Shown: positions 41,468 through 54,039 of the stretch, one piece after another | Numbering within the stretch: the stretch's first letter is position 1 | How the letters are laid out: every line of letters begins with the position of its first letter | Source: Brachypterus glaber | Lineage: Eukaryota; Arthropoda; Insecta; Coleoptera; Kateretidae | Length of the DNA stretch: 64,000 nt | Direction: 5' to 3' | Assembly (NCBI GenBank): GCA_958510825.1 | Contig: OY294044.1 | Span: 39,977,816-40,041,815 of the forward strand | Program-made: the position numbers and the translations under genes | The notes under the pieces: model-generated | What the model saw: the letters and a program-made list of their open reading frames with translations, nothing else | Database searches by the model: none | Told to the model about the DNA's origin: nothing

Positions 41468-44400
41468 CATATGGGTCAAATTTTTTAATACCATACCACC
41501 TTCACATGTCAATCTCACCGATTTTCGTCAAATTTGGTACACAAGTTCACTAATGCATTGTAACAACAAATGTAAAGTAAAAAAGCTTAAAAAAAAATTT
41601 TCGCCGTTTTATGGACAAAACAAGTTTTTGTGGTTTTTCATAAATAATAAAATTTGTGAAATGCAATTTTTTCAAAACTCTTTTATAAAATGATTATTTA
41701 TGGTTAAAAATTGCTCAAAATTTGTGATATTACAAACACGTAAATGCTTTATAAAGAGAAAAGCGCAAATTAAAAAACTAATACATTTCGCTCTTCTTCT
41801 TCTTCTTTAAATATAAATTTTTCTCGCTTTTTAGGGTCGCATTCAATCCAAATTTTGAAAGGGGGCCCTAATTTTTTCGTGATGTCAAATAAGGCAAACG
41901 AGGGCCCAAATATACCTCTATCGGTGATATAAAATTTGTTCTGGTATTTTGAGATCTAAACCCTCTACGAGCCCCTTTAAAAATGGCTAAAAATAGTAAA
42001 ATAATAATTGTATGTGGAATGCAACTCTTTTAATATTTTGTTATAAACTGTTTATTTTTTGTGAAAAATTGCTCAAAATTTGTTATATTACTAACACTTA
42101 AATGCTTTTTAAAGGAAAATGCGCAAATTAAAAAAAAATATATATGTTGCTCTTCTTCTTCTTTAAATATAATTTTTCCTCGCTTTTTAGGGTCGCATTC
42201 AATCCAAATTTTGAAAGGGGGCCCCCAATTTTTTTGACATATCAAATAAAGCAAAGGAGAGCCCAAAAATACCTCTATCTGTGATATAAAATTTGTTCTT
42301 GTATTTTGAGATCTAAACCCTCTACGAGCCCCTTAAAAATGACTGAAAATAGTAAAATAATAAAATTTGTGAAATTCTTTTAATATTTTGTTATAAAATG
42401 TTTATTTTTAGTTAAATATTTCTCAAAATTTTTGTGTTACCAACACGTAAATGCTTTATAAAGAAAAATGCCCAAATTAAAAATAAAATACATTTGGCTC
42501 TTCTTCTTCTTCATTAAATATTAATTTTTCTCGCATTTCAAGGTCGCATTCAATCCAAATTTTGGGGCCTCTTATTTTTTTCAAGATTTTCAAAGGGGCA
42601 AACTAGAACCCAAACATACCTCTATCGATGATATAAAATTTGTTCTGGTTGTTTGAGATCTAAACCATCTACGAGCCTTTTAAAAATGGCTGAAAATGGT
42701 AAAATAATATATATATAGGACCAATATTTTTTTTTGAGATGTAAAGAAAGGTAAATGAGAGCCTAAACATACATCTATCGATGATATAATTTTTGTTTTT
42801 TGTTTTTTAAGATGTAAACCCTCTACCAGCCATTGGAAAATAGCTAAAAAATGGTAAAATTTAAAAATAAGCGCCTAAGGGTATTTTACCTATTCAAGAG
42901 CTTTTTTCAATATACCTTTATATTTACAATAATTACAAAATAATGTAACGATGGGCTTTTTAGCACTTTTAAAAATCATTTAATTTATTTTGGATATATT
43001 TTATTTATGGGACCAACTAATCCTTGGAAAAAAACTGCAACTGCAACATATAAAAATCACTTTTTAATATATATTAGTCATGAATTTTTTTTTGACCTCT
43101 GGACCTCAAATATAGTATGCACATGACTTTAAATAATACCTAAACATCTTCCAAAAATAAAGTCTCTAGAAATATTTTTTGAACGATTTGATCTAGAAAC
43201 TTTATTTTTGGTAGATGTTTAAGCAGTACAAAAAGTAATTTGCATAATGAACTTAAAGTCTGGTCAAACCATTCGAAAGTAATTAAGAAAAATATAAAAA
43301 GTGGTAGTTTTACCCAGCTTTGATTAACTTTGATTTTTACAAAAAATACTACTAGATCTTCTCCTGCATGTGAAAAAAAAATAAAAAAAAAACGTTTGTC
43401 GATAGCTCATCTAGAAATTAAGATATAATGCTAACATACATACAGACATACCGACAGACGATGTTTTTGCAGATTTCGAATCAAAATGTTCTAAAACGTC
43501 GAGAAAAGAGAAAAAACATGATCAAGAATATTTACCCAACATGCACGAATTTAACACTTCACACTATTTTGGATATGCCAATGCCATATGATGCCATATA
43601 CAAGGAATTCACAATAAAGCAATATAAATGTTTACTGAGCAAACTTCTCTAATGTTAGTCGTTTTCGAGATGTATTTTGATATACAGTCCATTAATTCAT
43701 AAAATTCAAGGAAACGGGCCTATTTTTAAAAGGTTATTGCTCCAAAACTGTTAAAGGATTACAACATACAGAAATTTCAGCCAAATCCGCTGAAAGGTAC
43801 TTTCCTTAGTAGGCAGCATTGACTTTGACAGTTCTATATAGCTTATCTTAAGTATTAAAACAATTTGAATTTGCCGATTAAGCCATATTTTTTTGCGACA
43901 AAAGGGGCGGATATGCATAAATGTATGATCCATAAACATATGTGCATATACGCCAGTTTCATTAAAAATCTGTAAAATAACTTGAAGATTCCCTAAAAGT
44001 ATGTCACAATTTATGAACTAAGCCTAAATTCTTAAAATATATAAAAAATTGATTTTTACATGTTGCAATATTTAATTTTTTTCCAAGTGTCGTTTGGTCC
44101 CATGAACAAAATATATCAAAGATAAATGCTTTTCAAAAGGGATAAGGACCATATCGTTACATTATTTTGTACTTAATGTAAATATAAAGGTAAAAATAAA
44201 CATTTTATATTAAAACATTAAAAGAGTGGCATTTTACATTTTTTTTTTATTTTACCATTTTTAACAATTTTTAAGAGGCTCGTAGAGGGTTTAGATCTCA
44301 AAATACCAGAACAAATTTTATATCACCGATATAGGTATGTTTGGGCTCCCGTTTGCCTTATTTGACATCCCAAAAAAATTAGGGGCCCCCTTTCAAAATT

Positions 44401-45137
44401 TGAATTGAATGCGATCCTGAAAAGCGAAAAAAAATTATATTTAAAGAAGAAGAAGAAGATCAAAATGTATTTTTTTATATTTGCGCGTTTTCCTTTATAA
44501 AGCATTTAAGTTTTAGTAATATCACAAATTTTGAGCAATTTTTAACAAAAAATAAACATTTTATAACAAAATATTAAAAGAATGAGATTTTACAATTTTT
44601 TTTATTTTACCATTTTTAGCCATTTTTAAGGCGCTCGTAAAGGATTTAGATCTCAAAATACCAGAACAAATTTTATATCACCGATAGAGGTATGTTTGGG
44701 CTCCCGTTTGCCATATTTGACATCTCAAAAAAATTGGGGGCCCCCTTTCAAAATTTGGATTGAATGCGACCCTAAAAAGTGAGAAAATTTTATATTTAAA
44801 GAAGAAGAGGAAGAGCCAATTGTGATTTTTTTTAAATTTGCGCATTTCCCTTTATAAATTATTTTCATGTTAGAAATATTACAAATTTTGAGATATTTTT
44901 GACAAAAAATAAACATTTTATAAAAGAGTTTTGAAAAAGTTGCATTTTACAAATTTTATTATTTATGAAAAACAACAAAAACTTGTTTTGTCCATAAATC
45001 GGCAAAAAAAATTTTTTAAGCTTTTTTACTTTACATTTGTTGTTATAATGCATTAGTGAACTTGTGTACCAAATTTGACGAAAATCGGTGAGATTGACAT
45101 GTGAAGGTGGTATGGTATTAAAAAATTTGACCCATAT
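41468..45137. mobile_element. Foldback-like element with long inverted arms made of tandem repeats
   Basis: Left arm 41468-43030 and right arm 44090-45137 are inverted copies. Each begins with the outer block GGGTCAAATTTTTTAATACC. They then hold tandem units of about 350 bp (three and a part on the left: 41649, 42009, 42365 and about 42715; two on the right) carrying AGGGTCGCATTCAATCC, GATATAAAATTTGTTCT and GAGATCTAAACC words. The inner ends near 43000 and 44100 still pair. The loop (43030-44090) has no transposase frame. The unequal number of units explains the different arm lengths. Confidence 0.82.
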
Positions 45138-46269
45138 AGAAAAAAATCCTGACGTGACCCGAAAAATCTGATTACGGATTCGAAATACACGACCCAAAAT
45201 TGACTTTTTAAGTCAATTTTGTGTTTTTGGGTCCGATTCCAGATTTTTTTTTCTGTTGTACCGTGTAGCAGTAGTAAATTTTTGGGTCGGTCAAAGCCGG
45301 ACAACTAGGCCATTTATGGCCCTTTTTGTCACTGTGTTGTACCGTGTAATTTTACTAATAAAGTGCTATTATTACAATTATGGCGAAGGCGCTATCATTG
45401 CTATACATCATTTTTCATTTTTTTTATATTTTTTGAGTAAAAAAAGTCCAAACTGCAGATGATTCTAAAAAGGGGAGTTTGTTATAACTAATGTTAGAGA
45501 GACTATATTGTAATTAACAGGTAAAAGTCTGGGCCGTCTGGCCCGCAAGGGACATTGGTGTCCCTCAAAATTATTTATTAATTAATTTAATTTTGAGATT
45601 ATGTCTGTTGACACTGTCAATAGACATAATGTCAACTTGACAGTGAGAATTGTGAACTGTCAATAAATAAACTCAAAATTCTAATTCAGAGTTATTGACA
45701 ATTTTTCACTGACTTCAACTAAAGTACGCACGTATACCAACTTCAAAACAATAAATATGAATTATTCCCCTGATGCGTCTAACCTAAATAACATTTCATT
45801 TAGGAAAATAAAAATAAAAATAATTGTAAACTAATAAATAACACAAAACAAAAAAAAAATCTTGTGCCAGGGTTTATTTTATGATTTTTTTATTTGTCAT
45901 GCTTCAAGATAATGGAAAAATACCCACATCCACTTTAAAGTTTGCTTTTGGAGTATTGGTAGTAATAATAGAGTAAGTCCATTTCATAGATTTTTTTTTT
46001 GAATTTTGTATATATTGTAGTACTACACCGCAATATAATGCGATTTTTTTAAATTTTTAAAATTTTGGAAAATACGACCCTTAAAAATTTTGCTTTTTGA
46101 ATTTAATTGTCTAAATTAAATAAACTTTAACTTGGATAAAATGCGTTTAGGATTTAAATAATTATGACGTACGGCTAACGTAAAACTACCATAAGTAACA
46201 ACAAAAGAGACCTAAATGAATTTTGAGATAAAATTGTTAAAAAATACAGTAGTTCTATCTATGAAATAT
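45138..46269. other. AT-rich stretch with small palindromes
   Basis: A palindrome AAAATTGACTT...AAGTCAATTTT lies at 45196-45221, and another, ATTATGTCT...AGACATAAT, at 45598-45630. TGTTGTACCGTGTA occurs twice (45254 and 45343). No gene. Confidence 0.5.
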
Positions 46270-47640
46270 TTTGGGTATTTGAAACCCTTAACCATAGACG
46301 CTAATAAACAAATTATAGTGATTTTAACAAAATAATAAACATAGATTATTCCAAATGAAATAATTTATAATTTAAATACAAATTTTAAAACATTATTTCA
46401 TAAATGTAAAAAAATACAAATATTTATCAATTTTAGTAGGTACTTAAATTACATAAAAAATTTTTCAAATAAGCTATTTCTCAAAAACAAACACCAGTAG
46501 AAAACTTTTTTTATGCACAGAAACCCTTAACCACAGACGCTAATAAACAAATTATAGTGATTTTAACAAAATAATAAACATAGATTATTCCAAATGAAAT
46601 AATTTATAATTTAAATACAAATTTTAAAACAAATAATAATAATAAAAATATTTATTGGATAAACCAAAGGGCTAACGACCGAGGTCTTTCTGCCCATAAT
46701 TTACAATACATTGGTATTTACAATATTTTTAGTAATTAATACAATAAATTTTGTAAAAAAAGAAAAAAAACTAATAATAATGTTTATAAATAATGAATAA
46801 ATGTTCATTGAACTAAGGACTGATAAAGTGGTAGAGAAGGGTGTCGTCTCTTAGGATTGTTTGTGGGATTATCATAGTTTAGTACTGTTTGTATCTTATT
46901 CATATTATCGTTGTTATCACTGAATTTTTTCCTTAGTCTTGAAAGTCTGTAACAAATTGGTTTTATACCAGTTTTTTCATATAAAAGGTTGTTGGACGGA
47001 CTGTGTAGTGGGTTCGTGGGGTTCCTCATTTTTGTACTCGCTCTTAAAGCTTGCTTTCGTCTCGGTGTTTTTAATTGTGTTTAGAGTAGTACGCCTAAGG
47101 TTGCATGTGAGAGGGACACTGTACTCTAGGAGTGGTCTACATATTGATGCATAAATTGTGGAGGCTGTCGACGTACTAATGCCCTGATCTTTGTATGTGA
47201 GAGAACGAAAGTATTTGGCTCTCTAGATAGTTTTGTTTTTGATGTTCTGGTAGTGTGTATTTAAGTTGAGCTTGCTGTCCAGTTCTATTCCCAAATATTT
47301 AGCTGTGGGAGATGGATTTATAATGTTGATTGTTGGTGATGTGTTTTTGATTTTGTGGTGAAAGATTATGAATTGTGTTTTTAAAGGATTTAATAGAATT
47401 CTCCATTTATTCATCCAGCTGACCGTGTGATTTGCGAGAGTTTGCAGTTTATTTATGGCCTTTTTGAGGGTATTTGAGTGTGCCATAAGTCCTGCCATAA
47501 GCATTATGTCATAAATGTAAAAAAATACAAATATTTATCAATTTTAGTAGGTACTTAAATTACATAAAAAAATGTCAAATAAGCTTTTTCTCAAAAACAA
47601 AAACCAGTAGAAAACTTTTTTTATGCACAGTTAGCACATA
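46270..47640. repeat. Tandem duplication (unit about 245 bp) interrupted by a LINE
   Basis: The block starting GACGCTAATAAACAAATTAT occurs at 46298 and 46538, and its second half (ATAAATGTAAAAAAATACAA) occurs at 46399 and again at 47510. The second unit is therefore cut at 46632/47505 by the LINE described next. Confidence 0.85.
46633..47504 (-). pseudogene. 5'-truncated jockey-type LINE inserted in the duplicated block
   Basis: On the minus strand it starts just at the RT active site (I-M-L-M...) and encodes the thumb: W-M-N-K-W-R-I-L-L-N-P-L-K-T, then A-K-Y-L-G-I-E-L-D-S-K. Most of the C-terminus follows with one or more shifts (47029-46805), then a 3' UTR and (AAT)n tail at 46633. 5' truncation plus a simple-repeat tail is typical of LINE integration. 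The uninterrupted copy at 46390 shows the pre-insertion sequence. Confidence 0.88.
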
Positions 47641-48359
47641 GTACATAGCTTGTTGGGTTTATATTGACTGAAATAAATTTTATTCCGATAATAACGCCAA
47701 AAAATTATTGAGCTGTTTTATCTTTCATAATATTAAGTTGTTATTAATTATTTAAACGGCAAAGTCTGTCAGATGACGCCGGACTAGTTAAGGGTTAATA
47801 TAAACGCATCGTATCTAAAATAAGCATGAACCTATATACCGAGTAGCAATTTAGTTAAACTAAAGAATATTAGGTTCATTATATTCAACGTTATAATCTT
47901 AATGATATTAAAAATATAAAATATTCAGTTTTGTATGTAATAAATTTAATAACCCTAAATTAAGTCTAGACTATATTGTTTTTAAACTTTTAAAGAAAAA
48001 ATGTAGAAATTTATCGAAAGACATTAGACTTTTTAAACTTTTTTTTAGATACGGCTCATTTATTGAATGTTTAAATTTAATTATCGGTATTATTAAACTT
48101 TTCTCAGCTTACAGAAAAGAAGTATATAGTTTACTTTGGACGCAGAAAACGAAAAATGTTGTCCAATTATTATTATAATAAAAAAAAACACCACTTATAT
48201 TACAATTCTGAAAATATCGTCCATCTATGTCAGGTTTTCGGCAGGTTTTCGTCCGTATGTCCGTACGTACGATAACGGAAAAAATAATAATCGGATCGAC
48301 TTCAAATTAAAATTAAAAAGAGTCCCCATAAAAGTAAGAAAGTTATGTAAGCTCAACAT
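47641..48359. other. AT-rich stretch, nothing recognised
   Basis: No frame of note (75 codons at 48136-48363, low complexity) and no repeat partner. CGTATGTCCGTACGTACG at 48253 is a short self-complementary GC-richer spot. Confidence 0.4.
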
Positions 48360-48805
48360 CTAAAACAATCGAAAATTGTGAAAGAAAATCTCCAATAAAC
48401 TTAATTTTCAATCTTTTTTGAAAAAAATCACTCTAAAAACAAAAAAGTTACAGGGAGCCGAAAAAAAATAAATAAAAGAAAAAGTGCGATAAACGTCATT
48501 TTATTAGAAGGAAATACTTTTACTAAAAAGATCAGTCTCATTAAATTAAAAAATATGTCCCGACAAAAATAAAATGTTATAGAGGTCTATATTTTTCAAA
48601 AAAATAAAAAAAATAGAAGGAAATGTACAATTAACGTGATTTATTCAGAAAAAAAATCCTGTATTAAAAGTAAATTGTACCAAATTTGAAAAAAAATATA
48701 TACCAATATGTAAAAAATTATTAGTTATAAAAATTAAAAATATCCAAATACATTCAATTAGTTGAAACTTTACCAGACAAAAAAATGCTACTATAGAATG
48801 CCAAG
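48360..48805 (+). repeat. Unclassified interspersed repeat, copy B
   Basis: Diverged copy of the sequence at 27540-27970, in the same orientation, with the same end ACTATAGAATGCC. Confidence 0.55.
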
Positions 48806-49293
48806 TATTATGTATAAGTATATATACAGTGTGTTCCCGGATCGACTTGACAATACCACAAAATGACCATTTTTTTTAAGGGGTTGTTCTGATTTTTGAG
48901 GCAGAAAATTGACAAAAATTTGGATTTTTTTTTTCAAACACAGGTCGTTTGAAAAAAAAAATCCAAAGTTCGCGACCCAATCAGTTTTCTCTGAAACGGT
49001 AAAAGTTATGGACAAAATTTTATCGGGTTCTTCGATGGGATCACCTAAGCTACAAATTAAGGTGGATTTAAGGTTTTCAGTTTAGTGAATAATGGGCGTA
49101 GCGATAGTCATTTTTTTAATTTTTAGTGGCATGTATAGGAGAACTAACTTAAATCAAATAATATTTTAATTTTATATATTTATCACACAAAGTCTTTTAT
49201 CACACAAGCGTTAAGAAGTTATTTTCTAAATAATATTTTTCACCTTAAGTCAAGTTATTTTAAACGATAAAACAGTCAGTGGTTCAGTTGATT

Positions 49294-50562
49294 GGCAGAA
49301 TAACATCTCTACTCTAAATTTCTCTACTCCCTAACATCCCTACTCCATAACATCCCTACTCCACAAGAACTCTACTCCGTAACATCTCTACTCCATAACA
49401 TCTCTACTCCGTAACAACTCTACTCCGCACTCGATTAGCCACTTGTCTTAACTCAAATGAATATTTGTCATGCTAAGTCACTGTCAAATATGAATTTAAT
49501 TTATTAATTACTTACTTATTAGTGCATATTAATAGTACGCCCATGTAGCAAAATAACATGACATTCACGTGAAAGCCACGTTAATATGTGACATGTGATG
49601 TTAAGAGTGTAGTCTCATTTAACAAGAATGTAGCATAGTGGGGATGTCCTAAGTCCGCCCCTAATAACATCACACAATGACATCCCGAAAATAACGTGTT
49701 TGTGACATCATAAATCCACATTTCTGCGCTATTATATCTAATATCTTATGGATGCCGTTACTGGTACTTTAATATTTAAATAATATCCTAGGATATTAGC
49801 TTTTTCTAAATACAACCATTTAAAACGCTATAACCCTATAAAAATCGGATTTAAAATCAATCAGTAATTGAAACATTCACAGATTGAAACAGTCCGTTGC
49901 CTTGAGAAGCCCGGCAGAGCCCCCTATCCATTGGAAATCGTATAATGTGTATACAATTTCCTTATAATAATTTACTCTATCAACATCATCTTATATCAAT
50001 TTTTTTGCTTCGAACGTCGGTGAGAAGCAAAATAACATGACAATCACGTAAAAGCCACGTTAATATGTGACATGCGATATATTCACAGCGTTGCTAAATA
50101 TTTGTTATTAAATAACATGGTTGTCACGTCTCACGTGTTACGTTGTATGTGATGTTAAATACATGTTATTTTTCAATATTATGTGATGTTATGATTTAGT
50201 TTAAAAATACACCCAAAAGTGATGTTAATTTCTTGTAATATAACATCCCTTGCTACCTGGGCGCGGTCATTGTGGCTTTTAGAATAATTCATTTATGATT
50301 GTTCTAGATTTTAATTTAAAGATAAACGTTTTCTAGGAAAAAAATAAAATAATCTAGAAGAAGAAGAAGATTCTTTGTTCTTTGAACTGCTCATTTATTA
50401 TTAAGTGGCTAATCGAGTGCATATAGTGCGGAGTAGAGTTGTTACGGAGTAGAGATGTTATGGAGTAGAGATATTACGGAGTAGAGTTGTTGTGGAGTAG
50501 GGAGGTTATGGAGTAGGGATGTTAGGGAGTAGAGAAATTTAGAGTAGAGATGTTAGTCTGCC
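49294..50562. mobile_element. 1,269-bp element with minisatellite-built inverted ends and 8-bp target duplication
   Basis: Ends GGCAGAATAACATC and (inverted) GGCAGACTAACATC. Each arm (about 49294-49446 and 50404-50562) is built of about eight to nine units of the 16-bp type TAACATCTCTACTCC. It is flanked by AGTTGATT (49286-49293) and AGTTGGTT (50563-50570), an 8-bp duplication with one mismatch, the size made by hAT and P-type transposases. No transposase frame inside. Confidence 0.82.
49540..50261. mobile_element. Inner MITE-like inverted repeat nested in the previous element
   Basis: CCCATGTAGCAAAATAACAT at the left end and its approximate complement ending TTGCTACCTGGG at the right. Internal units AATAACATGAC(A)-TCACGT and TGTGACATG(T/C)GAT are repeated three or more times. 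The 50022-50080 part repeats 49547-49605. No coding. Confidence 0.65.
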
Positions 50563-50745
50563 AGTTGGTTTAGGCAGTAAATTATTTCAATCCCCAGTAA
50601 TGGTCTGGGTTCAAATCTCAACAGCGTAACTATTTTTTTTATTAATAATATTTAAGTTTTTATTATTATTTTTTAATAGTATTAGTTTTTTTGTGGTTTA
50701 TCAATGTTCCATTAATTTTATTATACAGGGTATAATAAAAAATAG

Positions 50746-51080
50746 CTCAATCGTTTTAAATATAAAAATTAAGAGCCAACATAATTTAAAATTTTAATTG
50801 ACCACTAAAATTAAAGAACTTTCAATTTCAGGTTTAGACCGTGTAGATAGGTCGTTTTATTTCTAGTAAATTCTCTATATTTTTTAATGCATTTTACCGC
50901 AAAAAAGTCCTAAGCGATAACAAAATTTTTTAAGCGAAATAAATTTTATTAAACAAACTTAATAAGATATGTATTTGGAACTTTTTAAAAGTGCCAAGTG
51001 CCCCAATACGGTGTTAACGTTTTTTACTTAGAACAGTACGGACAACATAATTTCATATTTTATCTTATTTTAGGAGTTTC
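50746..51080 (+). repeat. Left member of an inverted repeat pair
   Basis: Pairs with 52578-52981. Shared landmarks: GTTTAGACCGTGTAGA / TCTACACGGTCTAAGC, AATGCATTTTA, GTGCCAAGTGCC / GGCACTTGGC and AACAGTACGGACAAC / GTTGTCCGTACTGTT. As SINE sequence flanks both members on the outside, the two may be copies of one composite repeat inserted in opposite orientation. Confidence 0.75.
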
Positions 51081-51886
51081 GTGTAGAAGAATGCTCTCTT
51101 TCGGGTTTAGACGTTGATGGATTTAATACAATAACCAATAATCCACATACATGGTCTAAGCCCGAAAATAAATTTTCTTTTAATTTTAGTGGTGGTAAAA
51201 TTTTAAAATTTTAAATTATGTTGACGTTTCATTAGGATGCCTAGTGTTCTGCCCGAGGTTCTGCCTTTATTTTATTTTAGAGGTCTTATCCCCAAAGTTG
51301 TTTATTAGGCTGAGTGGATTACCACCCTATTTTTTCAGAATAAAAAAATAGAGGTGGCACACAGCCAGGGCCGTAGCTATGGGGGGATAGGGGGAACCAC
51401 CCCTACCTATCTTAAAATTAGAAAATGTTGCATATTTTATGGGTTAACACGTTTATTGCCAAGGGTAAATTAGTTGTCTGTTCGCTGACGCAATGTTGCG
51501 TAAATTAATACGGTTAAAACGAGTATTCTCGTAGTGAGCCTCCAGCACCAGACTGCCAACTATTATCAATTTTCTCGTATTTGGCAGTCAACGTATTAAA
51601 GACAAAAAAGTTGTAATTTTAGCAGTAGTGGAAACTATCTTTTTTTTTTGGTCATCAACTTTTTTGTCAAGGGAATAAAAGTTGTAATTTTAGACTAAAA
51701 AAAAATGTAATTTTCGACCTTTCCCTCCCCACTAAATCTTCTTCGCTAGGGCCCCGTAATTTTAGCAGTAGTAAATTTTGAAATTAGAAAAAGTTGTATA
51801 TTTCACGGGTTAAAAATATAAAAGTTGTAATTCTACCTTCTTCCCTCCCTCACTAAATCTTTTTCGCTACAGCCAGTTTTTGTAAA
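51081..51886. other. Stretch with repeated GTTGTAATTTTAG words
   Basis: 51110-51230 contains GGTCTAAGCCCGAAAATAAA, a partial extra copy of the pair just described. 51370-51850 has degenerate internal repeats (AAAGTTGTAATTTTAGCAGTAG, CCCTCCC-CACTAAATCTT). GGGCCGTAGCTATGGGGGG at 51368 may be a transposon end. No gene. Confidence 0.45.
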
Positions 51887-52480
51887 ACATCGTTGGTTAT
51901 GGTTATGGTTATTAGGGTGGAGGGTAGCTATCTACACGCACTTAGGCCACTTAGCTGGGCCCATTGTACTACCTCCCTTTGATCGCAGCAAATTAGCCTC
52001 TCAGCCATCCAATTCTTTGAATATATCTAAGAAGATGTCTGGGAGTGATGCTGCTTATACCGGCCATGTCGAGCCAGTACTCGTCTAGCATGGACCCTCT
52101 TATTAAGGCTAACGCTGGACAGTGACATAACACATGTTCCATTGTTTCCTCTTCCATGTAGCATCCTCTACAGATGGGGTCTACTGGCTTTCCCATGATG
52201 TTAAGATGCTTATTTAGTTTGCATTGACCTGTTACGATGCTTGCAAACTGTCTTAGGTTATCCCTTTTTAGTTGCATACAAAAGCGTGTTGTCTTTTCAC
52301 ACGGGGTGGGAAGGGCTGCTCTTGCATGTTTACAGTCGTTTCTCGTAATCCAATTATGGGTGTGTTTTATGTGGGTTTCTTGATTAATGAGAGCTGTTTT
52401 AAAAGCGACAAAACATCGTTTTCCAGATTTATTTTTAAGCCTATTATAAATTTTTAAAATGGGTTTTTGCACATTATAGT
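51887..52480 (-). pseudogene. 3' fragment of an I/R1/LOA-type LINE (RNase H end and zinc motif)
   Basis: 159-codon frame at 52472-51993. It has R-A-A-L-P-T..., then the C-terminal signature of RNase H-bearing LINEs: T-G-Q-C-x-L-N-K-H-L, P-I-C-R-G-C and E-T-M-E-H-V-L-C-H-C-P-A-L, a C-X2-C...H...C cluster. A short 3' UTR runs to about 51887 with repeated GGTTAT words (tail). 5' truncated. The reading frame itself is open. Confidence 0.85.
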
Positions 52481-52577
52481 GATCTAGGATAAATAGGGAA
52501 GAAAATTCAACATTTTGATGTTATCTCAAAAGTTTGCTAAAAATAGCCCTTTCAATTTTAATTCTTCTACAAGGCAC

Positions 52578-52981
52578 TCCTAAAATAAGAAAAAAGACAT
52601 CCGTTTTTTCCTATGAAATTAAATTTTGTTGTCCGTACTGTTCTAACTAAAAAACATTAACATAATTTTTTGGCACTTGGCTTTCTTGTTAAAGAATGCA
52701 TTTTAAAAAGGTGATAAGTTTCAAATAGCTTATTAGGTTGGTTTAATGAAAATGATTTTAATAAAAAAAATATGTGTTATTACTTAGACCTTTTTTGCGC
52801 TAAAATGCATTAAAAAAATATAGACAATTTACTACAAATGAAACTAAAAATCCATCTACACGGTCTAAGCCCGAATGTAAAAGTTCTTTTAATTTTAGTG
52901 ATCAATTAAAATTTTAACTCAATATTTTATTTAAAACTATTGAAGTATTTGATTGATTGATTGAACTAATCTACAAATACC
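52578..52981 (-). repeat. Right member of the inverted repeat pair
   Basis: Inverted copy of 50746-51080 with scattered differences. It adjoins the minus-strand SINE. Confidence 0.75.
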
Positions 52982-53310
52982 CTGTATAATAAAATTAATA
53001 GAACATTGATAAACCACAAAAAAACTAATGCTATTAAAAAATAACAAAAACTTAAATAATATTAAAAAAAAGTAGTTCCGCTGTTGAGATTTGAACCCAC
53101 AGCATTTTTGGAGGTTGAACCTGTATAATAAAATTAATAGAACATTTATAAACCACAAAAAAACTAATACTATTAAAAAATAACAAAAACTTAAATAATA
53201 TTAAAAAAAAGTAGTTCCGCTGTTGAGATTTGAACCCACAGCATTTTTGGAGGTTGAACTTTTTTTTGTGCCTAAACCAACTGAACCACTCTGTTATTAT
53301 TATTATTAGA
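52982..53310 (-). mobile_element. tRNA-derived SINE, minus strand, with internal tandem duplication
   Basis: Minus-strand order: GTGGTTCAGTTGGTTTAGGC (box A), GGGTTCAAATCTC (box B, about 53232), T-rich body, ATTATACAG. About 135 bp including box B is then repeated once more (52982-53118). Box A is present only once. This is the second copy of the SINE split at 49272-50745. Confidence 0.82.
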
Positions 53311-54039
53311 TTACCATTAACCTGTTTTTAATATCTACGTAAAAAATACGTATATAAAAAACTTTATTATTTTTCTCCGTGTTGCGCAAAAAATCCGCAA
53401 CTTTTTTTTCCATAGAATAATATTACTATAGTTAAGGAAAAATCTCCATGGAAAGGCACACTTAACAAATGGATATATTTTTTTAAATTTATGATTTAAA
53501 CTGATAGTTACTATTTTCACGTTTCTAGGACCTTTATATTACGATACAGACACTTTACTAATTATGTAATATATGATGACATATCTGATGATACTTAAGT
53601 ACATATTCTATGATTAAAAAAATAGTTTATTTTACAGATGGCATAATATCTTGAAATAAAGATTTTCACAAAAATAGGAGATTAAATAAATTTTTAAGTT
53701 TGATTATATATTTTTCATATTAAGTACTTTAATTTTAAGTATTTTCCAAAACTGAAGACATTCAAAAAAAATTAGCCCTAATTTCGTGCAAATACAGTAA
53801 AGGTTCAAAAACCGATGAGTCATATTGACTCCGCCATTTTGAATTTTTAGGTTATGAACATTTTCTACATAAACATAATCAAAAGAAGACATTTGACACA
53901 TTTTTATAAAGATCGAAAGAAAAATAAAATTTTGGACCACCCTAGTGGCGCGGAATTTTTTTTTTTGATTTTTTTCATTATTTTATTCGAAATCAGCGGT
54001 ATCAAAAATAGCCGTATGCAAAAATTCAGAATTTTGTCC
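53311..54039. other. AT-rich stretch, nothing recognised
   Basis: No frame above 100 codons, no motif, no repeat partner found in the window. Confidence 0.4.

Larger units (their letters stand above)
49272..50745 (+). mobile_element. tRNA-derived SINE split by an inserted element
   Basis: The first part (49272-49293) holds GTGGTTCAGTTG, a tRNA box A. The rest starts at 50563 with AGTTGGTTTAGGCAG and holds GGGTTCAAATCTC, a good box B (50632). A T-rich body and an ACAGGGTATAATAAAA-type 3' end follow at about 50745. The minus-strand copy at 52982-53310 shows the uninterrupted order. Such SINEs are transcribed by RNA polymerase III and moved by LINEs. Confidence 0.8.
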
